This document shows, piece after piece, positions 16,510 to 25,212 of a DNA stretch of 64,000 nucleotides. Source of the DNA: JALZKA01 sp963721645 (lineage in GTDB: Bacteria; Actinomycetota; Thermoleophilia; Solirubrobacterales; 70-9). Position numbers and translations under genes: made by a program. Below the pieces are notes generated by a model. The model did not search any database. It was not told the origin of the DNA and saw only the letters and a program-made list of their open reading frames with translations. Every line of letters begins with the position of its first letter. Positions within the stretch are counted from its first letter, which is position 1. The stretch spans positions 1,426,001-1,490,000 of the forward strand of contig CAVRJK010000002.1 of NCBI GenBank assembly GCA_963721645.1, in the 5' to 3' direction.

Positions 16510-16926
16510 TCAGTCTTCTCCTCTGATCGTCTGGGCGGTTGCCTTGATCTCTGCGGGGTCGCCCGGTCGCGGGATCCATGGCAGCTTGAGCGGGTCGTCC
16601 GAGTTGCGTGGCACCACATGAATGTGGAAGTGGAAAACCGTCTGCCAGGCGGCCGCCCCGCAGCAGTTCAGAATGTTGAACCCCTCCGGATGGAGAGTCC
16701 CCTCCATTTTTCTCGCCAAGCGCCGAGCCGCAACCGTGCAGGCGGCGAGGTCTTCGTCCGAGATCTCCAGCAGGTCCTTCGCGTGGGCACGCGGAATAAC
16801 CAGCGCGTGGCCCGGCGTAGCCGGATTGATGTCCATGAACGCGACGGTCTTGTCGTCGGAGTCGAGGATCTCGCCGGGCAACTCGCCCGCGACGATCTTG
16901 CAGAAGATGCAATCGGGATCGCTCAT
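16510..16926 (-). CDS. HIT-family nucleotide hydrolase
   Basis: 138 aa histidine-triad protein, an HINT/Ap4A-type phosphoramidase or hydrolase. The N-terminus CIFCKIVAGELPGEI carries the CxxC zinc pair; the catalytic triad is HFHIHVVPR near residue 110. The start at 16926 follows from the conserved MSDPDCIFC; the frame is open 24 codons earlier without homology. Co-oriented with the enoyl-CoA hydratase and the CCA-like gene, spacing 2 and 10 bases. Confidence 0.92.
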   Translation of the reverse strand: MSDPDCIFCKIVAGELPGEILDSDDKTVAFMDINPATPGHALVIPRAHAKDLLEISDEDLAACTVAARRLARKMEGTLHPEGFNILNCCGAAAWQTVFHFHIHVVPRNSDDPLKLPWIPRPGDPAEIKATAQTIRGED

Positions 16927-16936
16927 CGCGCGGAGC

Positions 16937-18361
16937 CTACGCGAGCGTCTTGCGAGCGTGTTCGATGACCTCGTCTCGCCCGGAGACCTCCCCGGCAAAG
17001 AGGGCTGCCTGGACCTCGGCGATGAGCGCTCCGAGTCCTGGGCCCTCCTCGATTCCTGCCTCGCGCGCCAGCTCGTCGCCCGGGATCGGAAGCGCCGGCG
17101 GACCCGAGCGCTGCCACTCGAGCGCGTCGGGAAGGACCTCGCGAACGAGCTCCAGGTGCGCCTCGATCATCTCGGGCGCAGCGACGGCGCCCGATCCGCG
17201 CGCCGACATGCGATCCGCAGCCGTCAGGAGGGTCACGTCCGGCGCGACGTCGCCGCACTTTGAGAGGTAGTCGAAGAGGCGCCGGCGCGCCAATGGCCGC
17301 TCGTGGACCATGAAGCCCAGATGGAGGTGATGGCGAGTGAGCCCGGCCACGTAGCGGCGAAGCGCCCGGCTGGCCTTGAGGTTCGCGAGCGACCCGTCGA
17401 CGATTTCGGCGCCCACCGAATCGTGGCCGATGAAGGTCACGTAGCCGTTGTGCTCGCCTTTGGTCGCGGGCTTTCCCGTGTCGTGGAGGAGCGCGCCGAG
17501 GCGAAGGCCATCCGCGCGAGTGAAGTCGTCACCGAGCGGCTGGGCAAGGAGCGCGCGAACCTCATCCGCCGAGTCGCCCGCGTACTTTTCCAGGTCGGAC
17601 TCGACGACGAGGAGTTGCCGGAGGACCTCGACCGTGTGCCCATGGACGTCCAGATGGTGGTTCGGATTCTGCTCGACGCCACGAAGTGCCTCGAGCTCCG
17701 GCAGAAGGCCCGCGGTGGCCCCGAGCGCGTCGAGCAGCTCGAGTGAGCGGAGCGGATCGTCCCCAGCGATCAGGAGGCGGAGCTCGGCCAGGCGCCTCTC
17801 CCCTGCGGGCTCGCCGGCCCGCGCCGACTCGGCTCGGGCCAGGGCGAACGTGCGCTGCTCGATCTCGAGGCCCAACGTCGCCGCGATCCGGGCCGCGCGG
17901 ACGAGCCGCAGAGGATCGTCGGCGAAGGCGCCATCGGATGCCGCACGCAGGACCCGGACCTCGGCGTCCGCCGTCCCCCCGGTTGGGTCGATGGGCTCGG
18001 AGTCGGGATCAGACAACGGGACGGCGATGGCGTTCACGGTGAAGTCGCGAAGGCGAAGGTCGGCCTCGATGCCCTCCGCACGGAGCCGGGTCAAGTCGAG
18101 GTGCCACGAGTGGTCGCGCGCCTCCACGCGCCAGGTCCCGAACTCTTCCGAAAGCGGAAAGGGCACGGCATCCGCAGCCTTGGCGATGGCGCGCGCGGCA
18201 GCTTCCTCGGTTCCGGGGGCGACGGCGAGATCTACATCCACGACCTCGCGCCCCATCAGGGCATCGCGCACGGCGCCGCCCACGATCCAGGCCTCGCCCT
18301 CGATCTCCAGCGCCTCTGCGACGCCGGGCGCTTCGCGCAGCGCATCACCTATTCGGCTCAC
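16937..18361 (-). CDS. CCA-adding/poly(A) polymerase family nucleotidyltransferase with HD domain
   Basis: 474 aa class II tRNA nucleotidyltransferase-like protein. The polymerase head has WIVGGAVRDALMGREVVDVD, with the GG, RD and DxD metal motif, then RLRDFTVNAIAV and DPLRLVRAARIA. A HD phosphohydrolase domain follows in the middle (LGALLHDTGKPAT, FIGHDSVGAEIV). It probably repairs or adds the CCA end of tRNA. The GTG start overlaps the alr stop (GTGA). The assignment as cca rather than pcnB is by size and the single copy here. Confidence 0.87.
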   Translation of the reverse strand: MSRIGDALREAPGVAEALEIEGEAWIVGGAVRDALMGREVVDVDLAVAPGTEEAAARAIAKAADAVPFPLSEEFGTWRVEARDHSWHLDLTRLRAEGIEADLRLRDFTVNAIAVPLSDPDSEPIDPTGGTADAEVRVLRAASDGAFADDPLRLVRAARIAATLGLEIEQRTFALARAESARAGEPAGERRLAELRLLIAGDDPLRSLELLDALGATAGLLPELEALRGVEQNPNHHLDVHGHTVEVLRQLLVVESDLEKYAGDSADEVRALLAQPLGDDFTRADGLRLGALLHDTGKPATKGEHNGYVTFIGHDSVGAEIVDGSLANLKASRALRRYVAGLTRHHLHLGFMVHERPLARRRLFDYLSKCGDVAPDVTLLTAADRMSARGSGAVAAPEMIEAHLELVREVLPDALEWQRSGPPALPIPGDELAREAGIEEGPGLGALIAEVQAALFAGEVSGRDEVIEHARKTLA

Positions 18362-19474
18362 GACCCGCCCTCGTACTCGCGCTCCACTCGCGGCAAAAGG
18401 GCGGTGGTCACCTCGTAGTTGATCGTCCCCAGCTCGCGAGCGAGGTCCTCGGCGAGGATGCGCTCGCCCGCGCGCTCGCCGATCAGGACCACCTCGTCAA
18501 ACGCAGCGACGCTCGTCTCGGGTCCGAGGTCGACCGTGACGTTGTCCATGGAGACGGTGCCGACGATCGGCCGCGTCTGGCCGCCGACCAGCGCGCTCGC
18601 CCGGTTCGAAAGCCCGCGTCGCCAGCCGTCGCCGTATCCGATGGGGACGGGCGCCACCCACGTCTCCTCGGTGGCCCTCCACGTCCGCCCGTAGCCGGCG
18701 CTCGCGCCCGCATCGAATCGCTTGACGTCGGCCACGTAGGAGACGAGCTCGAGCGCAGGCTCAAGGCCGTGGTCGCGCGGGTCCCGGCCGAACGGATCGA
18801 GTCCGTAGATCGCGACGCCGCAGCGCACCATGTCGAAGTGGGTCTCCGGGTCGCGAAGCGTCGCCGCACTGTTTGCAGCGTGGATCGTGATACCGGGGTA
18901 GCGCTCCTTCGCCGGCTCGGCGACCGCACGGAAGGCCTCGAGCTGCTCGAGCATGAAGGCCTCGTCGTCGTCCGCCGTCGCGAAGTGCGTCCACACACCC
19001 GCCAGCTCCATCCGCTTGTCCGCGGCGACGGCATCGATCAGCTCGGAGACCTCACCGGCGTCCCGGAGGCCCAGGCGCCCCATGCCCGAGTCGTGCTTGA
19101 CATGAACGCGAAGGGTGGCTCCGAGCTCTGCCGCGACCGCGCCCAAGTAGCTCGCGGGACGCTTCCCGCCAGACCGAGACCTCGGCACGCGCCGCGACCG
19201 CGTCGCCGATCTCCTGGCCGGAGATCGAGCCCATCACCAGGATCGGTGTATCGGGTATGGCCTCACGAAGCTCGACCGCCTCGGCTGCGGTAGCGACCGC
19301 GATGGTCGTGGCGCCCCCGCGGAGCGCCGCCTCAGCGCTCGGGGTCATCCCGTGGCCATAGGCGTTCGCCTTCACCACGGCACACATTCGTGCCCCACCA
19401 TGCAGAGTGCCCGCGAGGTGAGCGACGTTCCGCTCGATCGCGCCCAGGTCTATTCGCGCGACGGCGCGCTTCAC
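18358..19474 (-). CDS. alr: Alanine racemase (frameshifted)
   Basis: PLP enzyme that makes D-alanine for peptidoglycan. The N-terminal barrel has RIDLGAIERNVAHL and the PLP lysine in CAVVKANAYGHGM. The second half has RVHVKHDSGMGRLG, HAANSAATL, ASAGYGRTW with the catalytic Tyr region, and SMDNVTVDLG. The halves are in different frames, joined near 19155; length fits one extra base (about 371 aa corrected). The GTG start overlaps the nnrD/E stop and the stop overlaps the CCA-like gene. All catalytic landmarks are intact, so an assembly error is likelier than a dead gene. Confidence 0.9.
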
Positions 19475-20994
19475 GGCCTGAGCCCTTCGGGAAGTGCCTC
19501 GACCACGTCGCTCGCGATCACCGATTCGGCCGCGCCAACCCGCTCGGCCGCGATCCGGCCGGCGCTCGTATTGGCCCAGACGCCGGCGCAAGCCGCTTCG
19601 AACGGCTCGAGGCCGCGCGCCAGAAGGGCGCCGATCGTGCCCGCCAGGACGTCGCCGGTTCCGGCCGTCGCCAACGCCGGCGCCGAGACGGCACTCACCG
19701 CGACCAGGCCGCCGGGCTCGGCGACGATCGTGTCGTCACCCTTCAAGACGACGACGCAGTCGCCTTTGGTTGCCGCCTCGCGCGCGCAGGCAAGGCGGTG
19801 AGCGCCGATCTCGTCCGAGTTCTTGCCGAGCAGACGTGCAAGCTCGCCGGCGTGCGGGGTGATAACGGTCGCCGCGGAACGGGCGGCCAGGTTTTCCAGG
19901 GAGCCTGCGTGCGCGTTCAGTCCGTCCGCGTCGAGAACGAGAGCCAGATCTGCACCGGCTGTCACCTCTCGCGCCACCTCCAGCGCGGCTTCCGAGCGCC
20001 CAAGACCTGGACCCAGGACCAGCGCTGCCGCCTTCTCGCAGGCGCCCACGATCTCGCCGGCTGCCGCCGCTGCGAAAGCTCCCTCGGACGACGCACAGCC
20101 ATGGCTCATCACCTCGGTCAGCTTCACCTCGAAGATCTGCTCGAGCTCAGCCGGGACCGCGACGGTGGCGTAACCCGCGCCCGCCCGGATCGCCGCGCTC
20201 GCCGAGAGGACCACCGATCCCGTCAGGCCGCGCGAGCCGCCGGCAACCACCACCTGGCCTGACGTGAACTTGGTCGAGTCGGCGTCACGCTCGGGCGGAA
20301 GCCCCAACACCCTCGCGGTGATCGCGCCGGCGGGCGGAACGGTGCCCGAGCCGGCGGGGATGCCGATGTCCACGACTCGCAGCTCACCGGTCGCACGCTT
20401 GCCGGGAGCGATCAGGTGGCCGAGCTTGGCCGCGTGGAAGGCAACGGTCACCTCGGCAGCGGCCGCTCTGCTCTCAACTTCGCCCGTGGAGCCGTCGACA
20501 CCCGATGCGATATCGGCGGCAACGACGGGTGCGCCGCAGGCATTCATCGCTTCGATCGCGTCCGCGGCGGGCGGGCGCGGAGCGCCGTCGAAGCCGGTGC
20601 CGAAGATCGCGTCAACCACGCAGCCAGAGCCATCGAGAGCGGCTGTCAGATCGGCCGGCTCGACGAGGCGCGCCGGCTCGACGAGGCGGTCGTGATTTAC
20701 GGCGGCATCGGCGGAGAGCTCGTCGGCGGGCCACAGCAGCAGCGTCTCGACTTCGAAGCCCGTACCGGCCAGGAGCCGCGCCGCGACAAGCCCGTCACCG
20801 CCGTTGTTGCCCTTGCCGCAGACGACGCGGATCGGCCCCTGCGCCGCGACCTCGCGAACCGTCTCGGCAAGCGCCTCGCCGGCGGCTTCCATCAGCTGGA
20901 GCGAAGGGATGCCGAGCTCGTCGATCGCCTCGGAGTCGGCGGCACGCATGCTCGCGGCGTCGTGAAGCGGATCAAGCCAGTCGGGCAGGGTCAT
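19471..20994 (-). CDS. nnr: Bifunctional NAD(P)H-hydrate epimerase/dehydratase
   Basis: 507 aa metabolite-repair enzyme that restores damaged NAD(P)H. The N-terminal epimerase half (YjeF_N, about 1-215) has VVCGKGNNGGDGLVAARLL and VVAADIASGVDGSTGEV. The C-terminal ADP/ATP-dependent dehydratase half (about 225-507) has VLGPGLGRSEAALE, VLDADGLNAHA, ITPHAGELARLLG and the anion hole AGTGDVLAGTIGALL. The start at 20994 is chosen since the 14 codons upstream are encoded by a palindromic repeat. The stop overlaps the alr GTG. Confidence 0.93.
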   Translation of the reverse strand: MTLPDWLDPLHDAASMRAADSEAIDELGIPSLQLMEAAGEALAETVREVAAQGPIRVVCGKGNNGGDGLVAARLLAGTGFEVETLLLWPADELSADAAVNHDRLVEPARLVEPADLTAALDGSGCVVDAIFGTGFDGAPRPPAADAIEAMNACGAPVVAADIASGVDGSTGEVESRAAAAEVTVAFHAAKLGHLIAPGKRATGELRVVDIGIPAGSGTVPPAGAITARVLGLPPERDADSTKFTSGQVVVAGGSRGLTGSVVLSASAAIRAGAGYATVAVPAELEQIFEVKLTEVMSHGCASSEGAFAAAAAGEIVGACEKAAALVLGPGLGRSEAALEVAREVTAGADLALVLDADGLNAHAGSLENLAARSAATVITPHAGELARLLGKNSDEIGAHRLACAREAATKGDCVVVLKGDDTIVAEPGGLVAVSAVSAPALATAGTGDVLAGTIGALLARGLEPFEAACAGVWANTSAGRIAAERVGAAESVIASDVVEALPEGLRP

Positions 20995-21009
20995 CGACCG
21001 CAGGGTAAA

Positions 21010-21142
21010 GGGGTCAGACCCGGGGCCAGACCCCACAGGCGTGCGCAGGCGCGCGCGGACGCCTGAAGGGGCCAGACCCGGGGCCAGACCCCTTATTTGG
21101 AAGCGTACGGTTGTATGCGATAACGCGCGGGGTCTGACCCCT
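21010..21142. repeat. GGGGTCAGACCC/GGGGCCAGACCC palindrome cluster
   Basis: Two double units, GGGGTCAGACCCGGGGCCAGACCCC at 21010-21034 (split here: first half GGGGTCAGACCC) and the same with GGGGCCAGACCC at 21068-21092, plus a single GGGGTCTGACCCC at 21129-21141. They fill most of the 171-base gap between acpS and the nnr gene. Same family as at 9271 and 15647. Confidence 0.85.
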
Positions 21143-21165
21143 CGGGGGTGTGCCCGGCGTTGGGT

Positions 21166-21528
21166 CTAGCGCGGGTGGGCGACTACTACCGCTGCCGCCA
21201 GTTCGCGTGAGTGGGTCAGCGAGACGTCGAGGTGGACACCGCGCTCGGCGGCGGCCTGCTTGGCCGAGCCGTGGAGCCGAAGCGTCGGCGGGAAATCTCC
21301 TCCGCCCTCGACCTCGACCTCGTGCAACCGCAGGCCGCCGAGGCCGAGCGCCTTCAGCGCCGCTTCCTTGGCGGCGAAACGCGCAGCGAGGTGGCGCCCC
21401 GGCCGCGGTCGGGCGTTGGACGCCTTGAGCTCGCCCTCGGTGAAGACTCGCGTGGCCAACGCCGGCCGCCGCTCCAGGGCGCGCTCGATCCTCTCGATTT
21501 CGATCAGGTCGATGCCCGTGCCGGTCAC
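21166..21528 (-). CDS. acpS: Holo-[acyl-carrier-protein] synthase
   Basis: 120 aa, the usual AcpS length. The N-terminus GTGIDLIEIERIERAL carries the metal-binding Asp; FAAKEAALKALG is the catalytic Glu/Lys segment; VSLTHSRELAAAVVV is the CoA-binding end. It transfers 4-prime-phosphopantetheine from CoA to acyl carrier protein for fatty acid synthesis. The GTG start at 21528 overlaps the stop of the upstream lipoprotein gene (GTGA). Confidence 0.95.
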   Translation of the reverse strand: MTGTGIDLIEIERIERALERRPALATRVFTEGELKASNARPRPGRHLAARFAAKEAALKALGLGGLRLHEVEVEGGGDFPPTLRLHGSAKQAAAERGVHLDVSLTHSRELAAAVVVAHPR

Positions 21529-23210
21529 TCGGCGAGTCGCACGACGTAGCGCTGGATCGAGACCTCGTCGTCGTAGCGCACGCCGTAGGCGACAACACCA
21601 AGCTTCTGCGCGAGGAAACCACCGATCAAGGACTCGGGCGAAGCGCCGCTGATCGCATCGTCGATCGAGGGCCCGTCCACGAACTTGTCCAGGACCGGTC
21701 CGAGGTCGAACGCTCCGAGGTACTCGAAGTCGTCGCCGAGCGCCTCCTGGCCGGCAGAGAACGTCTCGCTGTCGCCGAAGTCCCCTGCCGTGTCGGCGTT
21801 GGAGTCGACAGCGGCCTTCTCGTCTGCGAAGAAGCCGAACCGGATCACGTCGCCGTCGAGCTCGACATTCGAAAACGGAAGCTCCGCATGGGCGCCGCCG
21901 CTCGGCAGGCACTCCGCGACGTCGCCGACGCTCGAGCACTCGGCAGACGCAGTGTCGGTCTGGGCCTCGATCGCCGAGAAGCCGACGTCCGAGCCGCCCA
22001 CGGGCGGCCCAAGCTCAGCGCTGCCCTCGTCCTCGATCTCCTGCTCGATCGCTCCGATCAGGTCTGCCGCGACTTCGGGATCAGTCGCCTCGATCTCACC
22101 GGCGACCTCGATTCCGTCCGGGACGTCGCCGCGCACCCAGAGGCTCCCGTCACCGATGGCGGCGGTCGCGTCGTCGAACGAGACGCCTGTCTGCTCCTCG
22201 AACGCCCCCGCGATGCCCTCCTCGGGAAAGTCCTCGAGATCGGCGCCCGCCTCGGCGGCACGCTCGAACAGATCCGCGATCGGCGGCCCGAATGCGCCGA
22301 GGTCCTCGATGGCCAAAGCCCCGATCGCGTCGCCCGCAGCGCTCTCGAGGAGCGGGCTGGCTCCGGATTCGGGCTGACCGTCGATCAAGGGAGTCGAATA
22401 GTCGAGGTAGATCTGGTCGGCGGCGGAAACCCCGGCAGAGACCGCGATGGCGCCATCGAAGATCTCGGGAACGACCTCGGCGGCCTGCTCGAGCTCCTCG
22501 GCGTCTTCGGGCGACGAGACGAAGCCCTCGAGCTGGCCGAGGTCGACAAAGACCGTGGCGAGACTGTCGTCCTCGAGCTGGGCAAGGCTGTCCTGAAGCT
22601 TGTCGCCCGATGCGAGGCTGTCGCCCTCCGAAGCGTCCACTGCCGCCTCGAAGTCGGCGGGCGGCGCAAGCACGACGTGACCGCCGAAAACGCCGACGCG
22701 ATACGAGTCGCCGGGCGCCGAGATGTAGCTGACGCCCTCGTACTCGCCGTCCTCATAGGTCACCCCGTCCTCGGCCAGGAGCGAGTCGAGAGACTCGCGC
22801 GCAGCGGCCTCGTCGGTGGTCTCGAGCGCCGCGATGAACGAGTCCTCCTCGCCGCTCGGGGCGGAGACGGCGAGTCCGAGACTCTCGCCGAGCCAGGGCT
22901 CGACATCCTCGGCATAGGAAAAGTCGACTCCGGCGGCCGCGGCCTGGGATTCGAGCTGCCCGACGATCAGATCGCCCGGATCGGCTACCGAACCGAGAAT
23001 GCCGATCTCACCGACCTCGGCAAGAAGAGCGTCCACGTTGTCGGCCGTCTCGCCCTCCGGCCTGATGATTGCCTCGACGTAGACCGGCGTGTCGGCGGGC
23101 ATCACGCTGGAAGGTCCGGAAAGCACCTCGGAGTCGTCGCTGTCACCGCAGCCGGCGAAGGCAAAGGCGACGGCAAGGGCGGCTGCGGAAGGAAGGAAAG
23201 TTTTGTTCAT
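21525..23210 (-). CDS. DUF3352-like lipoprotein
   Basis: 561 aa. The N-terminal signal peptide MNKTFLPSAAALAVAFAFAG ends with a lipobox at AGC (Cys21), followed by a polar acidic linker, so it is anchored to the outer face of the membrane. The mature part opens with SSVMPADTPVYVEAIIRPEG, a beginning typical of DUF3352 proteins, and has an acidic, Ala-rich composition throughout. Function is unknown. It overlaps acpS downstream and is 36 bases after glmS. Confidence 0.8.
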   Translation of the reverse strand: MNKTFLPSAAALAVAFAFAGCGDSDDSEVLSGPSSVMPADTPVYVEAIIRPEGETADNVDALLAEVGEIGILGSVADPGDLIVGQLESQAAAAGVDFSYAEDVEPWLGESLGLAVSAPSGEEDSFIAALETTDEAAARESLDSLLAEDGVTYEDGEYEGVSYISAPGDSYRVGVFGGHVVLAPPADFEAAVDASEGDSLASGDKLQDSLAQLEDDSLATVFVDLGQLEGFVSSPEDAEELEQAAEVVPEIFDGAIAVSAGVSAADQIYLDYSTPLIDGQPESGASPLLESAAGDAIGALAIEDLGAFGPPIADLFERAAEAGADLEDFPEEGIAGAFEEQTGVSFDDATAAIGDGSLWVRGDVPDGIEVAGEIEATDPEVAADLIGAIEQEIEDEGSAELGPPVGGSDVGFSAIEAQTDTASAECSSVGDVAECLPSGGAHAELPFSNVELDGDVIRFGFFADEKAAVDSNADTAGDFGDSETFSAGQEALGDDFEYLGAFDLGPVLDKFVDGPSIDDAISGASPESLIGGFLAQKLGVVAYGVRYDDEVSIQRYVVRLAE

Positions 23211-23246
23211 GGCCTCTTTACGGGAGAAGGGCGGATTTCATCACGG

Positions 23247-25112
23247 CTATTCGACTGTGACCGTCTTTGCGAGGTTTCGTGGCTGGTCCACGTTCAAACC
23301 TTGCATGCGTGCGACATGGTAGGCGAGAAGCTGGAGCGGAATGATCGCGAGGATCGGCTGGAGGATCCAGTCCGTGCGGGGGATCTCAATCGTCAGATCC
23401 GAGGCTTCCGCGACCTTGGGCGTGCCCTCGGTCGCGATCGAGATCACGTCGGCACCGCGGGCGCGCACCTCTTCGACGTTCGAGAGCATCTTGTCCAGGA
23501 TCGGACTGTCCGTTGCGACGCAGACAACTGGCGTCGATTCGTCCAACAGCGCGATCGGGCCGTGCTTCATCTCCCCCGCCGCGTAAGCGTCGGACGGGAT
23601 GTAGGAGATCTCCTTCATCTTCAGAGCGCCCTCGAGGCAGATGGGAAGGCCGATGTTCCGCCCGAGATAGAGGAAGAAGCGTCCCTTGTGCTCCGCGCGC
23701 GCGACGGCTTTGACCTGGTCTCCGACCGTATCGAGCGTTTTTTGAATCGCGTGAGGAATCGTCTTCAGCTCGGCGATCAGCTCGGCGAGCCTCTCGTCCG
23801 AAAGCGAGCCGCGCTGCTGCGCGACCCAGAGGCCGATCAGGTACATGGCCGCGACCTGGCACGTAAACGTTTTGGTGGCCGCGACGCCGATCTCGAGGCC
23901 TGCGCGCGTAAAGAGGACGGCGTCCGCATCGCGGGTCGCCTGACTTCCCATGATGTTGGTGACCGCCAGCACCTTGGCGCCACGCTCGCGCGCGAGTCGC
24001 ATCGCTGCGAGGGTGTCGGCGGTCTCGCCGGACTGGGTGATTCCGATGACGAGGTCATCCTCGTTTACGACCGGATCGCGGTAGCGGTACTCGGACGCGA
24101 TGTCCATTTCGACCGGGACCCGCGCCCACTGCTCGATCGCGTAGCGCCCGACGAGCCCCGCGTGGTACGAGGTGCCGCAGGCGACGATGACGATCCGCTT
24201 CATGCCCAGGATGAACTCGGGATCGAGGTCCAGCTCTGAGAGATCGACGCGATCGGCGTCCGGCAGGCGGTCGGCGATCGTCTCGGCGACCGCGTCGGGC
24301 TGCTCGTCGATCTCCTTACGCATGAAGGTCGCATAGCCGCCCTTCTCGGCGGCGTCCTCGTCCCAGGTCACCTCATCTGCCTCGCGCTCCACGGCCGTGC
24401 CGTCTGCCTCGGTGATGCTCGCGCCGTCGGACGTGACGGTGACGATCTCGCCGTTTTCGATCGAGAGTGCCTGGCGAGTCTCGGCAAGAAACGCCGGGAT
24501 AGCCGAGGCGATGAAGGTCTCGTCCTCGCCGAGGCCCACGATCAGCGGGCACTCCTGGCGCGCTGCGACGAGGGTGCCCGGGTGCGCCGAGTGCATTGCG
24601 GCGAATGCGTAGTGGCCGCGCAGGTCCGCGAAGGCGGCGTGGACCGCGTCCGTCAGGTCGCCTGCATAGTGCTTTTCGATCAGGTGGGCAACGATCTCGG
24701 CGTCGGTCTCAGACGAAAAGACGTGCCCTTCCTCGCGAAGCTGAGCCCGGAGCTCGGAGTGGTTCTCGACGATGCCGTTCAAGACGATGTGAACGTCGTC
24801 CGAGCAATCGCCGTGCGGATGGGCGTTCTCCTCGGTGACCCTGCCGTGGGTGGCCCAGCGGGTGTGGGCGAGGCCGATCGTGGCAGGAGGAGCCGCGACG
24901 GCGACGCCGCCCTCTCCCTGAGCGATGTCGTCGGCGGCAACCGCGTCCCGCAGGTTCGCGAGGTTTCCGACTGCGCGCACGCTCTCGATCCGGCCGTCCT
25001 CGAGCAGGGAGATCCCGGCCGAGTCATAGCCGCGGTACTCCAGCTTTTGAAGCCCTTGAATCAGGAGGTCACGGCATGGCCGTTTCCCCACGTAGCCGAC
25101 GATGCCGCACAT
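23247..25112 (-). CDS. glmS: Glutamine-fructose-6-phosphate aminotransferase
   Basis: 621 aa; makes glucosamine-6-phosphate, the first step to UDP-GlcNAc. The N-terminal glutaminase has Cys2 (MCGIVGYVGKRPCRDLL) and KLEYRGYDSAG. Two SIS sugar-isomerase domains follow, with IVACGTSYHAGLVGRYAIE and ITQSGETADTLAAMRLARE. The end DQPRNLAKTVTVE is the conserved tail with the Schiff-base Lys. glmM lies upstream on the same strand, 100 bases away, so the first two pathway genes sit together. Confidence 0.97.
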   Translation of the reverse strand: MCGIVGYVGKRPCRDLLIQGLQKLEYRGYDSAGISLLEDGRIESVRAVGNLANLRDAVAADDIAQGEGGVAVAAPPATIGLAHTRWATHGRVTEENAHPHGDCSDDVHIVLNGIVENHSELRAQLREEGHVFSSETDAEIVAHLIEKHYAGDLTDAVHAAFADLRGHYAFAAMHSAHPGTLVAARQECPLIVGLGEDETFIASAIPAFLAETRQALSIENGEIVTVTSDGASITEADGTAVEREADEVTWDEDAAEKGGYATFMRKEIDEQPDAVAETIADRLPDADRVDLSELDLDPEFILGMKRIVIVACGTSYHAGLVGRYAIEQWARVPVEMDIASEYRYRDPVVNEDDLVIGITQSGETADTLAAMRLARERGAKVLAVTNIMGSQATRDADAVLFTRAGLEIGVAATKTFTCQVAAMYLIGLWVAQQRGSLSDERLAELIAELKTIPHAIQKTLDTVGDQVKAVARAEHKGRFFLYLGRNIGLPICLEGALKMKEISYIPSDAYAAGEMKHGPIALLDESTPVVCVATDSPILDKMLSNVEEVRARGADVISIATEGTPKVAEASDLTIEIPRTDWILQPILAIIPLQLLAYHVARMQGLNVDQPRNLAKTVTVE

Positions 25113-25212
25113 GGTCCGTAGAGGTTAGAGCGGGTCAGGCGAGGAGCTCGGTCTCGCAGCGGATGCCGGGCGCGGATGCAAGCCGGCGATCAGCGGTGAG
25201 AAGCGAGTGTCG

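Noticed and set aside
21888..24239. 783-codon open frame on the plus strand opposite the DUF3352 lipoprotein and glmS genes
   Set aside because: It runs antisense to two well-supported genes, its product is Arg/Asp/Gly-rich with no domain, and such frames arise readily in high-GC DNA.
25113..25212. tRNA or small RNA gene in the glmS-glmM gap
   Set aside because: I could not fold a cloverleaf or find a conserved T-loop; no other gap in the window gave one either.
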